A stretch of DNA of 64,000 nucleotides from Cornus controversa (GCA_026545225.1 CM048845.1:51064033-51128032), one strand, 5' to 3'. Shown: positions 10,172-21,645, counted from the first letter of the stretch. Program-made: numbers and translations. The notes: generated by a model not told the origin, from the letters alone.

Positions 10172-10860
10172 TGGTGAGATACATATATTGTATGTATGGT
10201 GGATGCCTTTAGTTAAAACTAGTGGACCGAAAATGGTATTTATAGGTGATACGAATCCTTCAAATGCTGAGAGTGGGATTCTTTTAAATAAATGTATGTC
10301 TTATGAAAGTTAATAAAAAGGGGAATGGGCCAAAAGAAAAGCTAGAAAGAGAAAAACCCTAGAGGGAGAAAAGAAAAGTTTTAGGGAGAGAAAGAAGAGC
10401 CGAGATAGAGAGGGGACAACAGTTGTGGGCTATTTGAGTTCATGGTGGTGATGCTCGGTGGTGGCAGCGGTTGAACAAGAAGGTAGATGGAGGCTGTAGG
10501 CTCAATTGTGGTTGTCGTCATCGGGGTTCATGGCTGGGTAGTTGATGTTAGAGTGACAGTTTTGGCAAGGCTAGGTGGGTTTCTCTCTCTCTGATGGGTC
10601 TTCGGGTGATCTTATCTTCCGAATTCATTGGTGGGTTTTTCTTTTATACTTTGTCCCAAATTCTTTCCATCTTCCGTGCACACGGAAGTTGGAGAGAATT
10701 TCTTTGCAGTTATATATTTTGATGGTTGGATTGGTGCCATTTCTTGAGTGTCATGCTTATACGATGCATTGGTTCACAATCGTTTCATTCGTTGAATTTT
10801 TTTTTTTGAAAAATTTGGTGTCCATTATTTATTTATTATTGTACTGCTTTATTTAATTTA
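9924..10860 (+). repeat. Old relic repeat, target of the Athila insertion
   Basis: 9924-10105 matches 58586-58767, and about 10618-10795 matches 57296-57475, both on the plus strand and both clearly diverged. The block order differs between the loci (A then B here, B then A at 57-59 kb). In the 58-kb copy the sequence runs continuously across the position where the Athila LTR ends here, so this copy was interrupted. No protein family is recognised. A TA microsatellite sits at 10141-10168. Confidence 0.7.
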
Positions 10861-10983
10861 TGTTATGAATGTCTGTTTCATATTGAGATTAAAAATTGTA
10901 TAGCAATATTTAATCAAATGAATTGAAACAAGTGAATTTAATTAGTTAAACCAAAGCCAAACCAAATTTTATATTGTTTTACA

Positions 10984-11450
10984 AGACTCTAGGAAGTACT
11001 GATACGGATACGGGTACGACACGACACAGACAAAGCAATACGAAAAATTCTAAAAAAAAAGGACATGGAGATGACGATACGAGAAATTCTAAAAAAAACA
11101 GGACATAGACACAGCAAAAATACGGTTATAAAATAATAATATAATATATTAATTATTCAACAAAAAAAAATTATCATCAAGCAATTAAGAACCAAACAAA
11201 CTTATAAACAAAAATAGATTAAAATAGATTAAAAAACAAGACTTATTTAGTCCTCTATATATATTTAGCTTAGATTTTTAATCATAATTCAGTTGCATAT
11301 AATTTTCTTCTCAAATACTTGAATATACATCACTGCTACGGACACTTTTACAAAGTGTCCGACACGTATCTAAGGAGTGTTCGAGTGTCCGACATGAATA
11401 CGACACCTTCAATAAAATGTCCGTGTTTTATACACAAGACCTATGCACCT
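10984..11450. repeat. Degenerate repeat with CGACAC/GTGTCCG-rich ends
   Basis: The left part holds gatacggatacgggtacg and repeated 'gaaattctaaaaaaa...ggacat' phrases. The right part (11340-11430) holds several GTGTCCGACA motifs, partly complementary to the left. The interior is AT-rich. It interrupts sequence that is continuous in the related relic at 36340-36785, so it may be a separate insertion. The class is unknown. Confidence 0.3.
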
Positions 11451-11454
11451 TATT

Positions 11455-11765
11455 TCAGAGCATCGACTTCTAATTATAGTAGATCCACGCTAGTAAAATA
11501 CACGAATGTAAGCTCTACTAGCCAAGATTTGCCCGGGGATGTTTTCCTTATTTGTTGAAGAATTTTATCTCTTTCATCTATTCCTAAATTAGGATCTTTA
11601 TATATTTCTCTCCAATAATCTAATTCCCTCGCTATTGCTGCAGAATCGCACGGTCTAGTAACTGTTATTTCATTATAGTCACTTTCAAGGACTTGATCAA
11701 CTCTGACAAATTAAGTTCCGGACCAGAAAAACGTTATAGGGCACTTCATTTTTATAAACTGTTTG
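11455..11765 (+). repeat. Relic shared with 36485-36785
   Basis: Blocks such as 'gtaagctctacta', 'attccctcgctattgct' and 'gggcacttcatttttataaac' recur in the same order at 36545-36720. The preceding stretch 10890-10985 also matches 36356-36470. It is a diverged dispersed repeat with no recognisable protein. Confidence 0.55.
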
Positions 11766-11792
11766 ACGCATATATATAGAATAGTAGTAGTA

Positions 11793-11828
<36 letters not shown>

Positions 11829-12749
11829 TAGGGTATTGCCCATGCCTACGACACTATAAAATAAAAAATTATTGAACTGAAATAGAAATTAATTTCATAT
11901 AATCAACGTGTCAATAAACACCATTTGCATTAAATGAAACTGTTATACGTGTCTTATACACATCTTTTACAATACAAACGTACAAAGTCTTACAGACCCA
12001 GAACATACCCAAAAGGTATTAACTCTTGCTCCTCACTGTCAGGTAGTTGATTCCACTTTTCATCGTCTCCCAACAGTTTTGACCAATCAAATGATAATGG
12101 ATCGTCTGCATCCATACTTGCAAAAGTCCCTTATGGATTTCCAAAGTTATCCAGTTCGACTGGATCTCCTAACTATTCATCCTATTCTAGAGTCACAAAA
12201 TTTTTCAGCTCAACTAGATTTACCCACTGTCCTTGGTTATCCGACATGGTATTTACCCAACTGTAATATAAATATGTATATCTATATCTATATACATCTC
12301 CTCCACGTCATTTCCATTGTCCACTCTCTATTTCTTTTCCATTATTGAACTGACACAACATCTATTTGTCATTGAGGTTGGAGTGATTTTAGGTGTAAGT
12401 GAAAGTTTAAATTTGAATTTAGGTTGGAGTGACTTTGAATTTAAATTTGAATTAGATTTGGATTCAGGGTTAAAAAATTTGAAAGTATGTGATGTGAAAG
12501 ATTTAAAAATAAACTAAAAATAAAACGAAAAAAATATATACAATATTGATAGTATTTTCTTAATCAACTTGCCAATTAAAATATATACACTCATCCACTA
12601 CCAGTATTGACATTCAAAACCACCAATACAAAAAATAAATTTTAGTTCCAAAGCTATGTAAATACTATTTTGTTTTAACATTACAAAAAGCAAACAAAAT
12701 TTAGATTAAAGTCAAGTTGAATAACCGTTTGGATTTTAACCGTTGGATC
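11766..12749. other. AT-rich spacer with TA microsatellite and a low-copy repeat
   Basis: A TA tract lies at 11798-11824. 'Acactagggtattgcccatgcc' directly after it resembles, in reverse, a Helitron 3' end (CTAGT), but I could not find a matching 5' end. 12370-12460 ('gtttaaatttgaatttagg', 'ggagtga') resembles 25385-25450. No gene is seen. Confidence 0.3.
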
Positions 12750-13601
12750 TGTTGAACCAAGGTTTCCAATCAAGGTTATCTCAATTATTTTAATGATAAC
12801 AAAACATTGTGAATGTTAGAATTTAATGTCTACTTGAGTTTGTGCTTAAACAGATTACGTTCTAACAAGACTCAAAGTAAGACAAGAGGATCAATGGCAC
12901 CTTGCAAAGGTATCTAAAGCTCACATTGATCATGTCCACCTATGTTAAAAAGCTCATATCAAGGACATGAGAAAAGGATGAAGGCAATAAGATCAAAGAA
13001 AGAAGACTTCACCCAATGCACATCAAGATCAATGAAGATATTGAAGATTAGGTAATTTAGTCTTGGTGAGTGTATAGGTAATCTTTGTAAAGTTACTTTG
13101 ATGTTCTCACTTGAAAGCTCTTGGACCAATGCATTTCATGCATATCATTCATAAGTCCTTAGACCATAAACAATAGGCCATGTACTTCATTTATATCTTT
13201 TAGAATGGTTTCTAGGAATTAGAGAAATAAGACTTTGAACTTATATGTTTAAATCATGAAAAGCCTTAAGTAATATTGAGAGGATCTCTAATTGGAAATA
13301 TATTTAATTCTCAATATTTGCATTTAGTGAAGTATAAAGTCAAGGACCTTGGATCAAATTGATTTATCTATAAAGGCCATAGTTGACTTTGAGGAGGTTC
13401 AAGTTTGTCAAAATATTCAAAGAACCTACCTCGTAACTTAGTTGACTATAGGACCCAATGCAACTCATGCATATCATTTTAATGGTGTCTAGAGATGTAA
13501 AAATAGGACTTGATCTTATTTGAATCATTTCTTAAAAGTCCTAGATGATTTAGGCTTTATTTGGATGTCAAAACTATGTTTTTCAATCTTCAGCTTGTAT
13601 C

Positions 13602-13914
13602 AGTCGACTTATGCAATCCCATTAGTCGACTAATAGAGATTGTGAGTTCTTGGCATTCCCAGAGGGACATATTAGTCGACTTATGAAAATGCATCAGTCG
13701 ACTTATGCCTTGAAATAATTTTTTTAAGAAATTTCTCACAGTCGACTATGCATCGTCTAACGTTGACAGAACTTTTTAGCCATTTATAGAGGGGTAAATT
13801 AGTTGACTTATAGAATTACATTAGTCGACTTATATTGGTTCAAAACTCATTTTTGCCTTGAAAAGACTCATCAGTCGACTACTGCTAAATGACCAGTCGA
13901 CTAACCAGTCGACT
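13602..13914. repeat. Array of AGTCGACT palindromes in the solo LTR
   Basis: Nine exact AGTCGACT copies start at 13602, 13624, 13674, 13696, 13740, 13823, 13873, 13895 and 13907, plus a degenerate AGTTGACT at 13801. Pairs are 22 bp apart (13602/13624, 13674/13696, 13801/13823, 13873/13895), and neighbouring pairs are offset by exactly 72 bp twice. The array lies about 90-400 bp upstream of the TATA box. Confidence 0.95.
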
Positions 13915-14000
13915 AACATTACAGGAACAGATCTGAAATGGCTAGTTTTTGTATTTAATTATTCCCAACCACTTCCAAACGGCTAGAATTCTTTCTTGGG

Positions 14001-14008
14001 CTATAAAT
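14001..14008 (+). promoter_or_regulatory. TATA box of the solo LTR
   Basis: CTATAAAT, followed about 35 bp later by 'acaagtgagagagacc', a plausible transcription start and leader. The AGTCGACT array lies just upstream. Confidence 0.55.
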
Positions 14009-15451
14009 ACACATTGTATATATATATTATACAAGTGAGAGAGACCACCAAACATATTGTTGATCATCCATTATTGGTTGAATCTATTATTAAGCTTAGA
14101 ATTCATATTCTATAGAAATAGTCACCACACTTGACCATATTCTTCCAAAGATCAATCTATTTATGGTATTTCATTCATCATTATAGAGTAGAGCTTTCTT
14201 ATTGATTCATCAAGTGTAACTCTAGATTTGAGAGAGCTTTGAATTTATATATCTTGTCTATTTGAGAGACACTCATTCTACACAAATTTCTTATTCTTGA
14301 GAGAAGAAGACCAAGAGGTTCTCTTGCCATGGGTAGCTTGAAGAAGCTTTGTAAGGGTTTTTCTCCAAGATCGAAAAAGAGAAAGGTTCATTCTCTACCT
14401 TAAAAGGAGAAGGATTGGGTAGTGCTCTCCACCCTTAAGAGTGAGCAATGGGTATCTCTTAACCGTTAAAAGAGGGAGGAAGCCCAAGTCATGAGCTTGG
14501 CAAAGAAGTCTTGGTGAGATTTTCATTGTGCAAGGAAGCCCAAGTAATTCACTTGACAATTGTATAGTTTGCTTTCCACTCTTAAGGAAGACTTTATAGT
14601 GGATACCTCAAGATGAGCTCTTGAGGCATGGACATAGGCCGGATGTGCCGAACCATATAAAAATCATGGTGTCAATGTTTGCATTTCTATATCCTTACTC
14701 TCTTTACATTATTATGTTCATTATATTTGTTAAATGTCTTTATGTTTTGAATAAATATCAAGAGCATAACTGTGTAGAGATATTGCACACCATGTATTTG
14801 ATGAAATATCTTTATGAGCTTTAATTTCATTTTTAGCATTGATAGACATATATCCACTTAACTCATTTCATTCCTTTTTTAATGAACCACTTTGTGAATG
14901 AATGAGTAGCACTCCAAGTGCTTGATTAATTGCCTATGTAAGTGTTACTTTCTATATCATATCGATAGGTAATTGTTCAAGTACCCTTTTGATAGGTTTA
15001 CTCCTTTATTTTTGCTACCATTTATTTTATAATTGTTTAGTTAATGAATGTTGTTTAAATGCTTCATATGAGGAGGATGGGATGAATGCTTGGAGTATAT
15101 TGGTTGAGTTGTGGAATTAATGAAATTGCTAATTGATTGAGTATTTGTTTGATTATCTTCTTGCCAATCAATTTGCATATCACGTGTTTGATAAAATGCG
15201 CTATCAACATTTTCATACACTTCAAGCGTGATATGTTATACTTACATGAACACGTCATTTGTTGTATTCACTAGATCATTTAAGTGCATAATAGATGGAG
15301 CATTCTCATTCCCACTTGTTGAATAAATAAGTTTATCAAGTGTTTGACAAAAGTCCTAACAAGCCTACTTTTGTCAAAATGAGCTAAACCGAAAAAGTTT
15401 CATCATTTGCCTATTGTCCCTATTCACCCCCCCCCTCTCTAGGGACAATTC

Positions 15452-16647
15452 TGTGACATATAAATTTGTAATTGGCATATTTTGGTGATCAAAACCTGAA
15501 TGATCGAGTTGTAAGTTTCATGATATTTTATGTAACCGATCATCGACATCTTCGAGCTGACACTCAAGTGCATAGAAGTCGACAAATCAGTTAGAACACC
15601 ATATAGTACAGGTAAGTATGGTGAGGACACTCTGCACTTTTTAGTTCCGAGCCTATTTTGAAAAACCAGGGGTTAAATGAAAAGTTTAGGGTTTTTCAAA
15701 GTAGGACCGGTCCCCAATATTTAGGACCGGTCCAACTTTTCTCGGTAAGATGGGTTCTGCAGGTTTTCAAAAAGTCCCACCGGTCCTATTTATTTGGCAC
15801 CGGTCCAACTTAGCCTATTCCAAATAGGAAATAAATTTTGACGAAAATTCTGATTCCTATTGGGTTTGAAACTTCTAGGAAAGTTCTATTTTGGTATTTA
15901 ACTTCTTTTCCAAGTAGAATTAGGACTTCCTTGCCTATATATATGTATCCATATTTTCTCTACAAGAGTGTGAAAAAGAAGCCCTGAAATATTAGTTTTA
16001 AAGAGAGAAAGTATATACATAATAATTAGGGTTTATATATTTTTAAGAACACACATCTATACTACACGAGTGATTTTTAGGATGGTGTTCTACTTCTGAT
16101 TAGCTGCTCAGAGACTGCATCAAATCTATTTGCTGATCAGAACATTGGATTGAAGGTTCTTCGCTTGCTTGCTTGCTGAGGAAGAAAGGTGACCAGATTG
16201 CACTACGAAGGGAACAAAATACTTGCTGAGTATTTTGGTTCTTCCAGCAATCTTTCTGTAAGGGTGGTGACGTTAGCCGGAAGTCTGCAGCAGTTGGACG
16301 TGTTGTCGCAATCATAAGCCTGAGGTGTTCCGCATCAGATCCTTGACAGAGTGAAGAGGGGTGTGAGACTGAGACAGAGTCTGTTGTACTTTGCTTCATC
16401 ATAGTGAATTGGTTCCCTGAGGCGTGCCGCCTCCCTCCGTGGTTTTTCCCACCTTGGGTTTCCACGTATATCTGGTGCATTCTTTTCTTTACTTGCACTT
16501 TACTTATTTGCTTGCTTTAATTGTTTAATTAATTGGACTTAAAATTGAATTAATTAAAAATTAAGCAAACGAGCAAGTGATCCTATTCACCCCCCCTCTA
16601 GGTTCTAAAATACTTTTCGCAACCGCTTCCGCACCGCGCAACTCACA
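15452..16647 (+). repeat. 5' LTR of the pol-less copia-type element
   Basis: 1196 bp, identical in length to the 3' LTR. The differences I see are at or near 15579 (T/C), 16251 (T/C) and 16450 (A/G). It contains four ACCGGT sites and a TATA-like TATATATATG near 15936. Confidence 0.95.
15706..15804. repeat. ACCGGT dyad array in the 5' LTR
   Basis: ACCGGT, mostly within GGACCGGTCC or CACCGGTCC, starts at 15706, 15726, 15779 and 15799: pairs 20 bp apart, with a pair-to-pair offset of 73 bp. The same four sites recur in the 3' LTR (22209-22307) and in reverse orientation in the related LTR at 62121-62219. Confidence 0.95.
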
Positions 16648-16649
16648 AT

Positions 16650-16661
16650 TGGTATCAGAGC
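16650..16661 (+). other. Primer-binding site (initiator tRNA-Met type)
   Basis: TGGTATCAGAGC begins 2 nt after the 5' LTR end (16647). It is the standard initiator-Met primer site of plant copia elements. Confidence 0.95.
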
Positions 16662-16738
16662 AGTGTTCTCTAATTTGTGAGTAGTTCCTTGCGAAGTATT
16701 TTTAAAATCAAAATTTATTTTTGTTTTCAAAAATTATC

Positions 16739-18799
16739 ATGGAATCTAGTATGAAAGAGGGTGGATCGATTCAGCGAACTCCTTTGTTTGATGGTTCAAA
16801 TTATACTTTCTGGAAGTCTCGCATGAAAGCCTTTTTAAAATCTCAAGGAGAGAGAGTTTGGATGGCTGTAGAGAATGGCTATAAAATTCCTACCATTACA
16901 ACTGGAGATGGTGATGTTGTTGTGACTGTAGAAAAGGATAAGGCAACATGGTCTAATGCTGAACATGAAGATGCAAATAATAACAACAAGGGTTTATATG
17001 CTATATTTAATTCTGTTGTTCCTTCTGAATTTGCTAGAATTTCTGCGTGTTCCACTTCGAAAGAAGCATGGGATATTCTACAGGTAACTCATGAGGGTAC
17101 CACCAAGGTAAGGAGATCTAAGCTACAAATGCTTGCCACTAAATTTGAAACAATTAGAATGGATGAAGATGAGATGTTTTCTGATTTTTATTCTAGGCTT
17201 AATGATATTGTTCAAAGTAGTGCTAACCTTGGAGAGAAAATTCCTTCTTTTCAGATTATTAGAAAAATCATGAGATCATTGCCTGATAGGTTCCAAGCTA
17301 AGTTGGAAGCCTTAGATGAAAGCAGAGATGTAGATTCTATGGAGGTGGCTGAGTTAGTTGGATCAATTCAAACTTTTGAGATGAAATATCCAAAGCTTCA
17401 GAAATAAAAAAATTTGGCTTTAAAAACATCAAAGACTTCAAAGTCTTCAAGTTTGTCAAATTGTTCAAATTCTTCAAAATCTGAAGTTGAAAAAATTGAA
17501 AGGTTTGAATATGATTCAGATAATGATGTTGCACTCCTTGCTAGAAAATTTAGAAAGATTCTTGAATATGAAAAAGGTAAAAATTTGAGAAAAGGAAATC
17601 CTTCTAAATTCCGGAATCAAAGCTCATCATCCAAAGGTAAGGAAAGGAAAGAGAAAGAAGAGGACTCTAAGGAAATTGAGGTTACATGTTGGACATGTGG
17701 TGGTAAAGGACACACATCTAATCAATGTCCAAGTCCTAAGAAAAATAGCTTTAGTGCAAAGAAAATTTCAAACAAGAAAGTTATGAAAGCTATTATTTCT
17801 GAGTCTGAATCTTCTAACTCTGATAGTGATTCTTCTGTTGAAAATGATTCTTTGGCTTTTGTTGCTTTATTGAATGATGATACTGCTAATGATTCTTCTT
17901 CTGATGTAGGTGAAACAGAGATGTACACTACTCTCAGTCAAGTAGGGTCTGACGATTCAGAAGTTGAGCAGTCTGATGAAGAACCATGTGAAAGCAAGCT
18001 GCCAGAACTTTTTGAGAAATTGCTGGAAGCTTATAATAAAAAATCTGAGAAGCTGAAGCAAGAAAAATCTGAGAAAGAGACATTGAAGAAAAAGAATGAA
18101 GATCAAGTGAAGTTGATTGAAGAAAGTAAAGTTGAAATTCTGAATCTTCAAGGCAAAGTCAAGTTTCTCGAAAGCGAGGTAAGTCAAGCTATTTCTGCTA
18201 AAGATGTTCTTATTGCTAGAATTAATTTTCTTGAGTCTGAATTGAGAAAATCACAAGAGAAATTAATTGCTTTTACTTCTAGGCAGATTAAGCTTGATAG
18301 CATGATTAGTGTTGGTAAGCCTGTAGGAGATAAAACTGGATTAGGTTTTGTTGGGTCATCGTCTAAGGGAAAAACTATTTTTGTTAAACCCAAGAATTTG
18401 ATTGTGTCAGAACCCAAACCTAAGTCTCAAGTTGAGTCTGTGCATGCTAATGTTGTGTCCAATGTGCTTTATTGTTCTTTTTGTGATAAGAATGGACATA
18501 GTCAACACTATTGCTATAAAAAGAGAAGACATTCTAATTCTAATTTTTATGTGCATAATTCTTTTGCTAAGAATAGGGTTCATGCTAAAAAGCCACATTA
18601 TTGGAACAAACCCAAAAATTCTCAAGGTAAAAAGAATTCAAATAAAAAGAAGAATGTTTTTGTTTCTCCACAAGTATTTTCTGATAAATTGCATGTTAAA
18701 ACCATCTGGATGAAAAAGGAAGATTTGGAGAAGTTTGTGCCTGTTGATACTATGGGATTTATTCCTAATAGGTCTTTGGGTGCAAAACCCCCTAACTAA
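16739..18799 (+). pseudogene. gag: copia-type gag with one in-frame stop
   Basis: Starts at the ATG at 16739 (MESSMKEGGSIQRTPLFDG). The first 220 residues hold the plant copia gag domain (FDGSNYTFWKSRMKAFL, AWDILQ, VRRSKLQML, DFYSRLNDIV). A TAA at 17405-17407 interrupts the frame, and the same frame then stays open to 18799. The second part has a zinc knuckle (CWTCGGKGHTSNQC), an acidic Ser-rich stretch, a long Lys/Glu-rich coiled coil, and a second knuckle (CSFCDKNGHSQHYC). Two knuckles separated by a coiled coil fit the long gag of SIRE/Maximus-like elements. The ORF stops before any protease. Since the LTRs are nearly identical, the TAA is either very recent or present in the mobilised source. 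Confidence 0.85.
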
Positions 18800-19947
18800 G
18801 TCTTTGAGGACTTTGATGGTCATGGATTGAGCTTCTGTTCATTATTTGTTTTCCATTGGACCAGGTTTTTTTTTGGTTAGGTTTTGTTTATTTTTAGTAA
18901 TAATCATATGAGATTATGATAATTATATTTTTCTGAGAAATGATGTGATTTCCTTATATTTCTTTTTAATTTCACTTTAATTTGTGAATGCATAATTGGG
19001 ACACTCAGCTTGTCAATGAATGAAGTACTTGATTTTATGATCTAAACATTGATGACCAATATGCTTTATTTATTTCTTTTTAGAGGTAAATCTTCTGAGT
19101 CCATACAATTTGTGCACTAGTCCAACTCTGAGAGAATTGATTGAAAACTAATGTGAAGTTGACTAGAATATATTGTATGAGTACCATTAAAGCTTAAATG
19201 ATCAATGAAAAAAATGAAAAAAAAATTATATATGTTTTTATTCAGCATGAAAAGAAAAAGAAAATAGGAAATTTGCTGAATATCTAAGACAAAAGGAAAA
19301 GGCTACCTTCGGGATGTGTTCGTAGCTTCCACTACAATGTAAATCTCCAATGAGATATCTTTAAAAATTTAAAGAGTTGTTTTGAGGAAAATAGCTGGCT
19401 GCCCGTAAGAGTGAAAGCCACCGTCTTAGAAAAAGAAAAAAAAACATGATGAATGAAAAATAAATGATGGATCTTGTGGAGTTATATTTGCTTATTATCC
19501 AATATGTTTTAGATGATGAATCAAAGGAATTTGATTAATTTTTGATGAAGTTGGATTGCACACACACACATGGATTTATTAGATGAATTTCTAAATTTTT
19601 ATAAATATTTGTGTGTTGGAAGTTGTGTCATGATCATGAATTTGAGAATGAATTTTAAAGACAATCTATGGGTTTTAAAATTCTGCATTTATAAATAATT
19701 GAAATTGTTCAGAAATTTTAGAACTCATGTTATTCTCTGAAAAATGTGTTTTGATTATTCTCATGAGATTATTCATGTTTAGTATTTTTTTTCTCTTGAA
19801 AAATTTCAAAAAATTCAAAAATATATTTATTTTGATTTTGTGTTTATTTTTCACTCTTTTGTGCTAAATTGCTAAATCAGATTGAAAAGATGTGTTTTTG
19901 GTGAATTAAAGGTCCAAAGTGTAATTTTTCATAATTCACAAAGTTGG
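18800..19947 (+). other. Non-coding interior where pol is missing
   Basis: About 1.1 kb of AT-rich sequence with no open frame and no RT, integrase or RNase H motif. 19300-19440 ('ggctaccttcgggatgtgttcgtagcttcc', 'gagtgaaagccaccgtc') looks like non-coding retrotransposon sequence rather than decayed pol. I see no pol scar. Confidence 0.6.
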
Positions 19948-20094
19948 ACCGGTCCCCATTATTGAGCACCGGTCGCACTTCTGCAGGTTCTGAGGAACAG
20001 AAAGAAGTTGGACCGGTCCCCAAATATGAGGACCGGTCGCACTTAGCGAATGCCCAGAATGTTGATTCTGCGCGCGCGCGTTTTGGCTTAAAAT
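19948..20094 (+). promoter_or_regulatory. Second ACCGGT array and promoter-like region upstream of the aORF
   Basis: ACCGGT starts at 19948, 19968, 20012 and 20032: pairs 20 bp apart with a 64-bp pair offset. Surrounding words (GGACCGGTCCCCA, CTGCAGGTT) match the LTR array, so this looks like a partial copy of the LTR control region. A CG run (20071-20080), a weak TATA-like TTAAAAT (20088-20094) and a C/T-rich leader follow before the aORF ATG at 20388. Promoter function is inferred from position. Confidence 0.5.
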
Positions 20095-20387
20095 CCCTCA
20101 TTCACTCTCACAAGCACACACACTCATATCTCACTCTCTCTCAAACTCTCTTAAAAACACTCCAACTCACACACATTTCTCTTCATCTAAATTTCTTTGT
20201 GATTGATTGATATTGGAGGTTGGGATTGAACTTTTGGAGTTTGGGTTGATTGAGTATTGATTTGGGAGAAATTGTGCAAATAAATTGTTTTGAAAATTGA
20301 GGTTTAAAGACTTGCACACAAAGTGTTCGACAAAAAGTCTCAATGGAACTCTTGTCTATATTTTTGATCCCATTCATTGTGGTATTA

Positions 20388-21440
20388 ATGGCACGCAAAC
20401 GGGGACGAAATGATGCGTCCACAAGTGCAGATAATCGAATTGTGTTTACTAGAAACATGTTTGAAGATGATTTTAACTACAACACTTTCATAAACATCAT
20501 TGGATGTCGAGCTATGAGGATATAAAGGAAAGTGAATCTTGTGGCGATTAAACAAGAATGGGAATTGGATTTTGTGCAATATTTTGAGGATAATGGTTGG
20601 GAGTCTCTATGTGATCTTCGGGAGATTGTCAAGCCGGACATGGTTCGATATTTCTATGGTAATATCATTACATCGAGCCTGGATGACCTCACTTTTGTGA
20701 CCAAATGTTATGGTGTTCGGGTTGAGGTTACCAAGGATATAATTGCCAATATCTTGGGAGTCCCAGAGATTGAAAATGGCTTAGTTTTGCCATATCAAAT
20801 TGAGGATCCAAACCGACCAACCATGGATGACATGATTAGGGAGTTATGCATACCCAATGCCCCTAGACTTGTTGATAGGTTGCCTTCACTTTATATCACA
20901 CACAATGTGTCGGCATAAAATTTGGTGGTCTCCTACAACCTTGATCCTCATGATCATAAAGGTAATTTGATCAAGAGTCGAGCCGAGCTACTATATCATA
21001 TTGTTCGAGAGGATCCCATCAATCTTCCTGCAACAATCATGCGTACCATGATTCTAGCTACTCGACACTCTAGGTCATCATCAGCCTTACCCTTCCCACA
21101 GATTATCATGGCTATTCTGAGAGGTGCAAGGGTTTCTATTCCTGATGGAGCAGATGTTGAAAGACCGAAAGGGATAATTGATGCTACCTCAATTACTCGT
21201 TCAGTCAACAAGAAAGAGAAGGATAGGAAAGCTTATGAGCTCAGTCAAGGAGCTGGTCAGGCTGTGTCTGGGGGTCGTGGAGTTTTCCAACTTCCTGCTA
21301 CTGACACACCTGTGACGGCCAATCAGATGAACCAAGTTCTCAGGTTCATTCAGCAAGGGTTCGATCGTTTACATACTAGGATAGACAAGCTTGACCCTAC
21401 TGCTTCTGATGAGGCTGCTGATGATGCAGATGATGATTAG
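20388..21440 (+). pseudogene. aORF of the copia-type element, two in-frame stops
   Basis: Starts MARKRGRNDASTSADN at 20388. Frame-preserving stops occur at 20523-20525 and 20916-20918. Otherwise the 350-codon frame is open to TAG at 21438-21440. It is closely related to the aORF at 62982-64000, which has neither stop in the part visible. Blocks shared with the Athila aORF (162-1370) are FYG...DDL...EVTKDIIANILGVPE, ALPFPQIIMAILRGARVSIP, and a C-terminal helix (FIQQGFDRLHTRIDKLD). It fits the 'putative plant transposon protein' family. There is no membrane segment, and function is unknown. Confidence 0.8.
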
Positions 21441-21645
21441 ACTTTAGGTCTTAATATATTTTTGTTCTAGACTATGGTTGATTTCTTTATCTTTGATGTC
21501 TAGATTATTTATTTTGGTTTATTCCATCAACAGATATGTTTTGGATATTTATTTGATCAGTGATGATGATTATGTTTGTCTCTATGTGCTTCATGATTTA
21601 TCTGTTTATCTAAATCTCTTTGCTAGTTCTTTGTCAATTTGTTCC

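Larger units (their letters stand above)
12750..15451 (+). mobile_element. Solo LTR of a copia (SIRE-like) family, main part
   Basis: Begins TGTTGAACCAAGG at 12750, carries a TATA box at 14001, contains 'gacataggccggatgtgccgaacc'-type sequence near 14630 (seen in copia LTRs), and ends in the C-rich 'cctattcaccccccc' segment. It is split at 15451 by the element 15452-23152 and resumes at 23153 (aattcttgggtaaca). The joined length is about 2.7 kb. No primer-binding site follows the end, so this looks like a solo LTR. Possible target duplication: GGATC before 12750 versus TGATC after 23167 (4 of 5 match). The SIRE assignment is from recall of LTR style. Confidence 0.65.

Noticed and set aside
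11798..12350. Helitron
   Set aside because: A CTAGT-like end in reverse near 11826, but no matching TC 5' end, convincing hairpin or helicase sequence.
16650..16661. tRNA gene at TGGTATCAGAGC
   Set aside because: Only the 12-nt primer-binding complement is present; no cloverleaf sequence around it.
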